Origin: Anaerolineae bacterium | GTDB taxonomy: Bacteria > Chloroflexota > Anaerolineae > Aggregatilineales > Phototrophicaceae | Assembly: GCA_023382675.1 (NCBI GenBank) | Contig: JAHDWN010000019.1 | Span: 1-64,000 of the forward strand | Direction of reading: 5' to 3' | Length of the DNA: 64,000 bases | Part shown: one piece after another, positions 33,369-42,184 of the stretch | Layout: the number at the start of each line of letters is the position of its first letter | Position numbering within the stretch: position 1 is the stretch's first letter | Position numbers and translations under genes: made by a program | The notes under the pieces: model-generated | The model's database searches: none | Told to the model about the DNA's origin: nothing | Seen by the model: the letters and a program-made list of their open reading frames with translations, nothing else

Positions 33369-35321
33369 TTGTCCGGACAGATCGATGACTTTCACCAGCT
33401 TATCCTGATGCCTTCCGGGCGACGGGGTGCGGCTCGCCATAGTGCGACTGTGCTCGAGGCTGCGCGCCAGCTTGGGATCGACCTCGAATCGATCTGTGGC
33501 GGCAGGCAGACGTGCGGCAAATGTCTGGTCACGCCGGAATACGGTGCATTTCCCAAACACAACATCATTTCAGACGCGGATCACCTCTCTCCGCCCACAG
33601 CCAACGAGCTGGCTTACGCACGTAAGCATGGTCTGGATCTCAGCCAGCAGCGACTCGGGTGTGCAGCTTGCATTCAGGGTGATGTGCTGATCCATGTCCC
33701 GGATTCCAGTCTCGCACGTAAGCAGGTCATCCGCAAAGCAGCGGGCGATCGCACTATCGATGTCAAGCCTGCCGTGCGCCTGGTCTACGTAGAAGTGCTG
33801 CCGCCGACTCTCGGTTCGCGTGGCGACTGGCAACGGCTCCAGGACGCCTTGGCGGAACAATGGGATCTGCACAGTCTGCGTATCGATCCCGTCTTGCTGC
33901 GGACGATTCAAGGCGCGCTGCGTGCTGCCGATGGTGCAGTGACTGTTACCCTCTGGGAGGGATGCGAAGTGATACGGATTGAGCCGGGCTACGTGGAAAG
34001 CCTGTATGGCGTGGCGGTGGACATCGGCTCGACGACACTGGCGGCGCATTTGTGCGACCTCCGCACAGGGACGGTGCTGGCGACCGAAACGATGATGAAT
34101 CCCCAGGTGCGCTACGGTGAAGACCTGATCAGTCGCATCTCTTATGCCGCTGACCCGGCGGGCATGAAACGTCTGCATCACGCGATCATCCAGGCGCTGA
34201 ACGAGTTGTGCCAGATCGCCGCCCAGACAGCGAGAATCGACGTCCATAATATCAGCGATCTGGTGTTGGTCGGCAATACGGTCATGCATCATTTGCTGCT
34301 GGGCATCAATCCGGTAGAAATCGGTCAAATGCCCTTTACTTTGGCGACGGATGAAGCGCTCGACCTGCGCGCACGTGATCTTGGCCTGAAAGCGGTTCAC
34401 GACAGCGCGCGTGTCCACGTACTGCCCTGCCTAGCTGGGTATGTCGGCGCGGATAATGTCGCGGTCTTGTTAGCGGAGTACCCCTACCTCAATCACAAGG
34501 CCGTTTCGCTGATTGTAGATATTGGCACCAATGCCGAGATTCTGCTGTGCGCGGGCGAGCGCATCCTCTCCGCTTCTAGCCCGACCGGCCCAGCTTTCGA
34601 GGGAGCACAGATTTCAAACGGCCAGCGGGCGGCTGTGGGTGCGATTGAGCGCGTGCGCATCACCGAACATGCGGTACGCTATAAAGTCATCGGCGATGAG
34701 CGCTGGAGTGATGCGCTGCCTGATGGCAAGACACTGCGTCCCACCGGTATTTGCGGCTCCGGCATCATCGAGGCGGTGGCCGGAATGTTCGCCGCCGGGT
34801 GGATCGACGCATCCGGTCGTCTCAAACCCAGCGATGGGCCGCCAGTCGAGGGCGTTCGCCCGAACGGTTGGATGCGCGAATTCGTGCTTGCCCCGGCAAC
34901 CGAAACCGCCAGCGGACAGGCGATTGTCATTACGCAGAAAGACATCCGCGCGATTCAACTGGCAAAGGCGGCGCTCTATGCCGGGGCAAAACTGCTGATG
35001 GATCGTCTGGGCGTCCGTGCAGTCGATCACATTCGCATGGCGGGAGCGTTCGGCAGCTATATCGACCCACTCTATGCCATGCGCATCGGCCTGATCCCGG
35101 ACTGCGATTTGGCACAGGTGATATCGGCGGGCAACGCCGCCGGTGATGGCGCGCGCATCGCCCTGCTTAACATCGATCAACGCGCGCACATCACGGAGCT
35201 TGTCAAGCGCGTCGAATACGTCGAGACCGCGGCTGAGCCTCAGTTTCAAGATTATTTTGTCGAAGCCATGCATTTGCCACACACAGTTGATCGTTTTCCC
35301 CACCTGGAATCTGTGCCATAA
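33369..35321 (+). CDS. RACo-type corrinoid activation protein ([2Fe-2S] plus ASKHA ATPase)
   Basis: The 650-residue protein combines an N-terminal [2Fe-2S] domain (Cys43, Cys49, Cys52 in CGGRQTCGKC, then Cys98 or Cys101), a linker, and a C-terminal ASKHA/DUF4445 ATPase part (VDIGSTTLAAHLCD near 210, VDIGTNAEI, CGSGIIEAVAGMF). This is the layout of RACo/RamA-like reductive activators, which use ATP to return accidentally oxidised Co(II)-corrinoid to Co(I). It is therefore a strong sign that the corrinoid proteins of this locus do methyl transfer. The start is a TTG with a GGTGAT-like site upstream; the ATG at 33408 would remove only the first 13 residues. It begins an operon with a homocysteine methyltransferase, DUF1638 and GH63-like genes. 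Confidence 0.92.
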   Translation: MSGQIDDFHQLILMPSGRRGAARHSATVLEAARQLGIDLESICGGRQTCGKCLVTPEYGAFPKHNIISDADHLSPPTANELAYARKHGLDLSQQRLGCAACIQGDVLIHVPDSSLARKQVIRKAAGDRTIDVKPAVRLVYVEVLPPTLGSRGDWQRLQDALAEQWDLHSLRIDPVLLRTIQGALRAADGAVTVTLWEGCEVIRIEPGYVESLYGVAVDIGSTTLAAHLCDLRTGTVLATETMMNPQVRYGEDLISRISYAADPAGMKRLHHAIIQALNELCQIAAQTARIDVHNISDLVLVGNTVMHHLLLGINPVEIGQMPFTLATDEALDLRARDLGLKAVHDSARVHVLPCLAGYVGADNVAVLLAEYPYLNHKAVSLIVDIGTNAEILLCAGERILSASSPTGPAFEGAQISNGQRAAVGAIERVRITEHAVRYKVIGDERWSDALPDGKTLRPTGICGSGIIEAVAGMFAAGWIDASGRLKPSDGPPVEGVRPNGWMREFVLAPATETASGQAIVITQKDIRAIQLAKAALYAGAKLLMDRLGVRAVDHIRMAGAFGSYIDPLYAMRIGLIPDCDLAQVISAGNAAGDGARIALLNIDQRAHITELVKRVEYVETAAEPQFQDYFVEAMHLPHTVDRFPHLESVP

Positions 35322-35375
35322 CCAGGCAGGGAAGTCATATCTCACACAGGCTTGGCTATTGTTCAGAGGTGTCAT

Positions 35376-36272
35376 ATGCGAGTTTCCTTTCAAGACCTAC
35401 TGGCAGCGGGCAAACCCATCGTGGCGGATGGGGGTATGGGAACCATGCTTTTCAACGCCGGGTTGCCACACGGGCATCCCCCTGAGCTGTGGACAGTTGA
35501 ACGGCCAGACGTCGTACGAGGCATTCATGCGGCCTATATTCAGGCAGGGGCACAAATCATTCTGACCAACACCTTCGGCGGGACCCGGTTTCGCCTGGGT
35601 TTTCACGGCCTGGAAGGCCAGGTTGCGCAGTTGAACTACGAAGCGGCCCGGCTGGCGCGTGCGGAAGCGGATGCGGCTCCGGGGCCGGTCGCTGTTGGCG
35701 GTTCCATCGGCCCAACCGGCGTGATACTCGAACCGCTCGGCGATCTGGCGGTCGAAGATGCCGTTAGCGCCTTTGAGGAACAGGCGCGTGCGCTTGCTGC
35801 TGGGGGCGTCGACATTTTCTGGATCGAAACGATGGCCGATCTCCAAGAAGTGCGGGCGGCGGTCACAGGCTGTCGTAGAGTCAGCGCCGATCTGCCTGTG
35901 GTTGCGACCATGACTTTTGATACCAAAGGACGGACGATGATGGGGGTCAGTCCTGCACAGGCAGCCCAGGCTTTGAGCGAGCTGGGTCTCGCGGCGATGG
36001 GCGCAAACTGCGGAAACGGCCCGGCCGAGATCGAAGCTGTGATCGAGGCGATGCACGATGTGCGTTCAGCGCCAGTTTTGATCGCCAAATCGAACGCTGG
36101 CATGCCCCACATGCAGGGTGATGCGACCGTGTATGACGCCACGCCGAAAGACATGGCCGACTATGCGCAGCGCGTGCTGGAGCGAGGCGCTCGTATCGTC
36201 GGGTCCTGCTGCGGCAGCACCCCGGATCACATCCGCGCCATCCGTTCGGTGCTTCAGGAAGCAACGTCATGA
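35376..36272 (+). CDS. Homocysteine S-methyltransferase-domain protein
   Basis: The 298-residue product is the single S-methyl-transferase barrel found at the N-terminus of MetH and in BHMT/MmuM enzymes. DGGMGTML begins the barrel; GANCGNG and GSCCGSTPDHIRAI provide the three zinc-binding Cys residues that bind homocysteine thiolate. The ATG at 35376 has AGAGG 6 nt upstream; the TTG at 35352 does not. It lacks the folate and B12 domains of MetH. With the separate corrinoid protein at 754 it could act as a split methionine-synthase module that takes methyl groups from the corrinoid. It overlaps the DUF1638 gene by 4 bp. A methyl donor such as S-methylmethionine is the alternative. Confidence 0.88.
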   Translation: MRVSFQDLLAAGKPIVADGGMGTMLFNAGLPHGHPPELWTVERPDVVRGIHAAYIQAGAQIILTNTFGGTRFRLGFHGLEGQVAQLNYEAARLARAEADAAPGPVAVGGSIGPTGVILEPLGDLAVEDAVSAFEEQARALAAGGVDIFWIETMADLQEVRAAVTGCRRVSADLPVVATMTFDTKGRTMMGVSPAQAAQALSELGLAAMGANCGNGPAEIEAVIEAMHDVRSAPVLIAKSNAGMPHMQGDATVYDATPKDMADYAQRVLERGARIVGSCCGSTPDHIRAIRSVLQEATS

Positions 36273-37003
36273 ACCGTTATGTCGCCCTAACGTGTTCGGC
36301 TTTGGCCCGTGGCCTCTATGCGCTGGCAGCGACAAGCCCCAACATTGTGACCGTACATCTGTTCGATCAAGGCCTGCACAATACGCCGCGCAATCTGCGC
36401 AACTTGCTTCAAAGCGGAATCGATGCGATTCAACCGGATCAAGCCGATACCATCCTGCTGGCTTATGGCATCTGCGGGACTTCGACGCTGGGACTCGTGG
36501 CACGCCATACGCCGCTGGTCATCCCCCGCGCACATGACTGTATTACGCTTTATCTGGGGTCGCGTCAAAATTATGACCAGGAATTTAGCGCGCACCCCGG
36601 CACCTACTGGTACAGTGCCGATTACCTGGAGCGCAGTAACTCGAGCATCGGGCTGGGTGCTTCCACACCAGGGATGATTGATTCCGTGTACGAAGAGTAT
36701 GTAGAACGCTTTGGCAAAGACAACGCCGACTACCTGATGGAAGTCATGGGTGAGTGGGGCAAGCACTACACACGTGCCGTCTTTATCGATACCGGGCAGG
36801 CCGATACACAGAATTATGAGGCGGTTGCTCGCGATCAGGCCCAGCGGCGTGGCTGGTTGTTCGAGCGTAAGGAAGGCAACCGCCGCCTGCTGGAGATGCT
36901 GGTCAACGGCCAGTGGAACGAGGACGAATTTCTGGTGGTTCCGCCCGGCCATGTCGTTCGGCAGGCAGGCCCCGACAATCTGATCGAGTCTGTGCCGCTA
37001 TGA
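36269..37003 (+). CDS. DUF1638 protein
   Basis: The 244-residue protein shows the DUF1638 signature: a first strand ending LTCSAL, LLAYGICGTSTLGL, PRAHDCITLYLGSR and a following PGTYWYS. The conserved Cys and the H-D-C triad may bind metal. Its function is not established; genes of this family are often seen beside corrinoid methyltransferases. The ATG overlaps the stop of the homocysteine methyltransferase gene, so the two are translationally coupled. A role in cobamide handling or methyl transfer to an acceptor is only inference. Confidence 0.85.
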   Translation: MNRYVALTCSALARGLYALAATSPNIVTVHLFDQGLHNTPRNLRNLLQSGIDAIQPDQADTILLAYGICGTSTLGLVARHTPLVIPRAHDCITLYLGSRQNYDQEFSAHPGTYWYSADYLERSNSSIGLGASTPGMIDSVYEEYVERFGKDNADYLMEVMGEWGKHYTRAVFIDTGQADTQNYEAVARDQAQRRGWLFERKEGNRRLLEMLVNGQWNEDEFLVVPPGHVVRQAGPDNLIESVPL

Positions 37004-37048
37004 CACTCAGAGTGGCCCTTTTGCTGAACGCCGTTCGGGAGAACCGAC

Positions 37049-38788
37049 TTGACATCACCAATTGACATCCTTCGCAACCGAATTACGTTGGACGCGATCC
37101 CATTTAGCGACAGGGGATCGCGGATCATGGTCTTGCGGCGCCAACACACATTGCACATTCAGCTCGCCGAGACCTGGACGCAGGACCAATCCCAAACTCT
37201 GCTCACCCTGGAACTGCTCGACGACGGAGGTTCTGCGCTGGCGCTCGACATCTCGACACTGCCGCACCAGGTCGATATCGCCACCAGCCAGGGTAGATTC
37301 ACCCTGTGTTTTGTGGATATAGAGACATTGATGCTAACGCTGCCAGCGCAGCGGAGCGCCATCCGCTTGCGCGTTCAACCAGGGAGCACTCAGCCCGACC
37401 GGCGCGGCGGCATGATCCAAGTCGCGGATGAGCGCCCACTCACAGTCACCTATACCACCAACGCTGTGATCAGACAGCATGACGTGAACGAAACCAGCGA
37501 GGCGTGCCAAGTCGTCCTGGCGCTTGAAGGTGAGACAAGTAGCGTCTGCACACTGAACATCACCCGCACGGTGACTCGTAATCGCTATCTGCCACGCCCG
37601 GAGGTTGTCATCGAGTCCGCGCGCAGACGCTGGCAGGCGTGGTTCGACGCCGCGCCCGCTGTGCTGGAAGCCGATCGCGCCCAGTATTATTTCGCCTGGT
37701 GGGTTCTCGGCATCAACCTGATTCGGCTGTATGCGCATCCCCAACACGAAGGCATGATCCCGTCCAAGCGCGGCTACGTGGGTGTGTGGAACTGGGACGC
37801 CTACTTCCACGCCATCGCGCTGCGACACAGCAACATTGCTCTCGCGCGCGATCAGTTTCGGATTCTCGTCAGCCATCAGCTCGCCAACGGCATGATCCCG
37901 GATGTTATCCAGGATCACGCCGTAATCTCCCACACCACCGACTATGGTATCGACGCCGACATCACCAAGCCGCCGCTCACCGCCTGGGCGATCTGGAAAT
38001 TGTATGAAATCGACGGCGACAAGGCGTTTCTTGACGAGATGTACGATCCGCTGGTTCGCTCGCAGAGGTGGTGGTTTGCTGAGCATGACACCGATAAGAA
38101 TGGTTTGTGCGAGTATCTCCACCCGTATTCGTCCGGGTTGGATAACAACCCGCTCTTTGACGACGGTGTGCCGCTCGAAGCACCCGACTTGAACGCCTAC
38201 CTGATCTTGCAGTATGACACTCTGGCGAAAATCGCAGCCAAGTTAGGGCACGACGACGAATCACGAAACTGGACACACTTGGCGGAAGTGCTGATGCAGA
38301 GGCTGATCGACCAGCGGTGGGATGCGGATGCAGGTTATTTCTGGGCCTGGCGGCGTGGCAGAAGAGTCACCATTCGGACGCCATTCAATCTGCTGCCGCT
38401 GCTCACTGGCAGGCTGCCGCATTCAATTGCCCAGCAATTGGTCACTCATCTGACCGATCCGGAGCAGTTCTGGACGCGCTATCCTGTGCCAACCGTGGCA
38501 CGCAATGATCCCAAACATGATCCGCAGGTGATGTGGCGCGGGCCTGTCTGGATCAATGTCAACTACCTTCTGATTGAAGGGTTGCAGCGGTCGGGCTTCG
38601 CTGCTGAAGCGCGTGAACTGCGCCGCAAAACACTCGATATGATTCGCAGTCAGCCCGATATCTATGAATACTATCACCCGCAAACGGGTGAAAAACCGCC
38701 AAAGGCAGTTTCTGTTTTTGGCTGGTCATCCGCGCTCTTTATCGATCTGTTGCTGGCGGAGAATGCCTCTGATCGGACCATGCCCTGA
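37049..38788 (+). CDS. GH63/GH37-like (alpha/alpha)6 glycoside hydrolase
   Basis: The 579-residue protein has an N-terminal beta-sandwich (about 1-190) and a C-terminal helical barrel. GVWNWDAYFHA, SGLDNNPLFDD and MWRGPVWINVNYLL match the GH63 and mannosylglycerate/glucosylglycerate hydrolase group, with the Asp of the DNN segment and later Glu or Asp as catalytic candidates. It begins with TTG, supported by GGGAG at 7 nt. It has no signal peptide. It is 45 bp behind DUF1638 and closes the corrinoid-activation operon, a direct link between the one-carbon and glycan modules. Expected action is hydrolysis of an alpha-glucoside or alpha-mannoside. Confidence 0.85.
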   Translation: MTSPIDILRNRITLDAIPFSDRGSRIMVLRRQHTLHIQLAETWTQDQSQTLLTLELLDDGGSALALDISTLPHQVDIATSQGRFTLCFVDIETLMLTLPAQRSAIRLRVQPGSTQPDRRGGMIQVADERPLTVTYTTNAVIRQHDVNETSEACQVVLALEGETSSVCTLNITRTVTRNRYLPRPEVVIESARRRWQAWFDAAPAVLEADRAQYYFAWWVLGINLIRLYAHPQHEGMIPSKRGYVGVWNWDAYFHAIALRHSNIALARDQFRILVSHQLANGMIPDVIQDHAVISHTTDYGIDADITKPPLTAWAIWKLYEIDGDKAFLDEMYDPLVRSQRWWFAEHDTDKNGLCEYLHPYSSGLDNNPLFDDGVPLEAPDLNAYLILQYDTLAKIAAKLGHDDESRNWTHLAEVLMQRLIDQRWDADAGYFWAWRRGRRVTIRTPFNLLPLLTGRLPHSIAQQLVTHLTDPEQFWTRYPVPTVARNDPKHDPQVMWRGPVWINVNYLLIEGLQRSGFAAEARELRRKTLDMIRSQPDIYEYYHPQTGEKPPKAVSVFGWSSALFIDLLLAENASDRTMP

Positions 38789-38940
38789 ACACTATAGCTG
38801 TGCCACATACGATCCTTGTGAGCGAGCATTCGCAGTCGAACGAGTAGAACGACGTCAGTTCGCGGTTGTTGAAACCATCCACAAATGCCTGCGCGGCGGC
38901 TTGCACAAAGTCACTCGGTGATCCAGTTGAAGCTTCCTCC

Positions 38941-39231
38941 ATGGCACCGCCACACTACAGGAGTGTATCCTTAGCATTGCAATCGGGGTACGCGCCACAC
39001 TCGCTCGACGATCACTTTCCCTATATGCCCACTGGCGAGGCAGAATCCTTTGTTCGTCGTGAAGGTAATCGCTGGGAGGTTGACTTCCCGGCTCGTGATG
39101 GTCGCGGCGCAGACAGGGTCGTAATAACCGAGGAAATGAGCACCTTCGATATCGTCAACAATTCGAGCGAACCGGAAGGCAAACCAGGTATGCGGTACCG
39201 GTTTACCTTCGTGGACGTGATTCCGTGCTGA
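38941..39231 (+). CDS. Small hypothetical ORF, possible gene remnant
   Basis: A 96-codon frame from the ATG at 38941 (open upstream to 38866) ends at 39231. The composition looks protein-like in the second half, with alternating charged and hydrophobic residues (FVRREGNRWEVDFPARD), but no family is recognised and no ribosome-binding site precedes the ATG. The 150 bp before it hold nothing identifiable. It may be a decayed C-terminal fragment at the edge of the accessory locus or a chance frame. Confidence 0.3.
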   Translation: MAPPHYRSVSLALQSGYAPHSLDDHFPYMPTGEAESFVRREGNRWEVDFPARDGRGADRVVITEEMSTFDIVNNSSEPEGKPGMRYRFTFVDVIPC

Positions 39232-39301
39232 GGGCCACGGCGCTAGTTCTCCTCAATGGTTGTGTGCTGCGGCATCGAACGCGTTCCGCCTACGCGCGGA
39301 A

Positions 39302-39325
39302 ACAAAAAACCAGCGTTCCCGCTGG
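39302..39325 (-). terminator. Intrinsic terminator of tRNA-Val
   Basis: The stem CCAGCG/CGCTGG (39310-39315 with 39320-39325) is followed on the minus strand by a six-base T run. It lies 28 bp beyond the 3' end of the tRNA. Confidence 0.8.
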
Positions 39326-39352
39326 CGAATGTTCGGATTGGATCCGAGATTG

Positions 39353-39425
39353 TGGGCAATATAGGACTCGAACCTATAACCTTCCCCACGTCAAAGGGAC
39401 GCTCTGCCAATTGAGCTAATTGCCC
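39353..39425 (-). tRNA. tRNA-Val (anticodon GAC)
   Basis: The minus strand folds into a full cloverleaf: acceptor GGGCAAT/ATTGCCC, T arm with loop TTCGAGT, and an anticodon loop TTGACGT giving GAC. The discriminator is A at 39353 and the 3' CCA is not encoded. Its 3' end points towards the catabolic locus, the usual orientation for island insertion into a tRNA gene. Confidence 0.93.
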
Positions 39426-39493
39426 GTACACCGCGTAGTATAGGGCAGGGGCGGGCGCTTTGCAAGAGCGTTTTTGCCGCCGCCCGCCGCCGC

Positions 39494-40264
<771 letters not shown>

Positions 40265-40297
40265 GATTCCCTCTCAGCCTTCTGCAACTGGCGTTGA

Positions 40298-42175
40298 TTA
40301 TAAGCGGTTCGCCGTGCCTGCACCGGTGCGTTCGACCCACTGGCTGGCAAGCGACATCGCATAACTGATGATGAAGTAGATGATCCCGACGAACAAATAG
40401 GCTTCACGCGTCAGACCGCGAAACTGCTGCTGCCCGTTGACGATGAAGTCGATGATACCGAGCAGTTCGAACAGGCCGACGATGGCGACCAGCGACGTAT
40501 CTTTGAAGAGCGCGACAAACTGATTCATGATCGCCGGGATGACGGCACGCAGCGCCTGCGGCAGCACGATCAGGTTAGTCTGCTGGATCGGGTTCAGGCC
40601 GAGCGCCTTGGATGCCTCGATCTGACCCTTGGGCACGATCTGCAAGCCGCCGCGCACGACCTCGGCCAGATACGCGCCGGTGAAAATGGTCATGCCGACC
40701 ATCATGCGGATGGCCTGGTCGATGTCCGCCGTCGCCGAGATGAAGAACGGCACGATCAGCTTGGCGAAGAACAAAATCGTGATGAACGGCACGCCGCGAA
40801 TGACCTCGATGAAGATCGTGCAGACGGCGCTCAGAATCGGCAGATTGCTCGTGCGCCCCAGCGCCAGCAGCACGCCCAGCGGGAACGACAGGATGATGGA
40901 AACGATGGTCAGCACCATCGTCAGCAGCAGGCCGCCCCAGACCGATGTCGGCACGACGGGCAGTAGCGACGACCCTTCGAAGCCGCGCAGGATAAACCAA
41001 CTGCCGATCAGGGTGACGACCCAGGCGATCAACAGCCAGCGCAGCAGGCGCTTGCGCAAATCGGGCGAACGGCGTGCGAACACGCCCAGCCCCGCCCCGG
41101 CGAGCGCGGTGACGATGCCGATGATCACCGGCAGTACGATGGCTTCCAGAAATGGCCCGACCTGCGTCCCCAGGTAGGTGGCGAGGCTGCGTGCGCCTTC
41201 GAAGCGCAGATCGCGTTCGGCGACCTGGCGGCAGTCTGCGCGCGCCGGGCACAGACTCGCCGGGATCGGGCCGTAGCGGTCAGTGCGCGTGGCAACTGCT
41301 TCGAGGTCTGTCGTGAAGGTGTAGATACCATCCATGCGCACGAAGGCCGCGCCGGCAGCCGTGCTCCCTTCCGGCAGGGTGGTCAGCACAGCATACCAGC
41401 CATTGGCGGGCAGCGTCGCTTCGAGCGAGTCCGCGCGCGCTTCCGGCGTCGAGTTGGCTTGCGCCAGCACATCGCCCTGCGCGTCGACCAAGGCGATGGT
41501 GAAGGCGAGATCGTACTGGCTCAAGTCGAGCGTCCCGGCGTCTACTTGCGCGCGGATGTCGTTCCAGGCGTTGCGGGAGTTTTGCAACCCGGCGGTGTTT
41601 TCGATGTAACCGGTGTGTTCGGCGCTGGCAGCGGTATTGTCGTCGAGCGGCTCGATGGCGACAGTGATCTTCTGCCCGGCCTCGCCCGTGAACAGCATCG
41701 GGCCATTTTCGAGGCCCAATGTCACCAGATAGCGCAGCGGTGGCGGCGGAAGCTGCGCCGCTCCCACCGGCACGATCAGCATGGCGATGACGACGACCGC
41801 CAGCGTGATCAGCACCGAGCGGCTGACACCCACCGCCAGCGCGACACTCATGCCGCACAAGAAGAGCGTCACCAGCGCGACGAGACTGACGCGCCAGATC
41901 TGCGGCGGGTCATATTGTCCGACCATCATCAGGCGCAGGTTGGTCGTGATGACCGACCACTCGGCATCGCGCAGCGCCCAGGTCAGGAAGCTGCCGCCCG
42001 CCCACACGATGAAGACGGTTGTGATGATCGTCAGGATGCTGTTGGTTCGCGAACTGAACAGATTTTCCCGCAGCCAGCCGAGCACGCCCACAGACAATGC
42101 CGGGGGACGGCGGGCGGGCGGTGCTTCGCGCGGGGCGACATAGAACAGGTCAGGGTCGCGAGATACTTGCTCCAT
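40298..42175 (-). CDS. Amino-acid ABC permease, AapM-like, with a large extracytoplasmic domain
   Basis: The 625-residue protein carries the His/Glu/Gln/Arg/opine-type permease core near the C-terminus, including EASKALGLNPIQQTNLIVLPQAL, the loop that contacts the ATPase. It is far longer than the usual roughly 380 residues. After three N-terminal membrane helices comes a soluble stretch of about 185 residues (roughly 141-325) that resembles a beta-sandwich of the PPC kind (GEAGQKITVAI, GWYAVLTTLPEG). This domain should lie outside the membrane. The gene follows the AapQ-like gene by 9 bp. The frame is uninterrupted, so the insertion is a real part of the protein. Confidence 0.87.
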   Translation of the reverse strand: MEQVSRDPDLFYVAPREAPPARRPPALSVGVLGWLRENLFSSRTNSILTIITTVFIVWAGGSFLTWALRDAEWSVITTNLRLMMVGQYDPPQIWRVSLVALVTLFLCGMSVALAVGVSRSVLITLAVVVIAMLIVPVGAAQLPPPPLRYLVTLGLENGPMLFTGEAGQKITVAIEPLDDNTAASAEHTGYIENTAGLQNSRNAWNDIRAQVDAGTLDLSQYDLAFTIALVDAQGDVLAQANSTPEARADSLEATLPANGWYAVLTTLPEGSTAAGAAFVRMDGIYTFTTDLEAVATRTDRYGPIPASLCPARADCRQVAERDLRFEGARSLATYLGTQVGPFLEAIVLPVIIGIVTALAGAGLGVFARRSPDLRKRLLRWLLIAWVVTLIGSWFILRGFEGSSLLPVVPTSVWGGLLLTMVLTIVSIILSFPLGVLLALGRTSNLPILSAVCTIFIEVIRGVPFITILFFAKLIVPFFISATADIDQAIRMMVGMTIFTGAYLAEVVRGGLQIVPKGQIEASKALGLNPIQQTNLIVLPQALRAVIPAIMNQFVALFKDTSLVAIVGLFELLGIIDFIVNGQQQFRGLTREAYLFVGIIYFIISYAMSLASQWVERTGAGTANRL

Positions 42176-42184
42176 GGGTACCGC

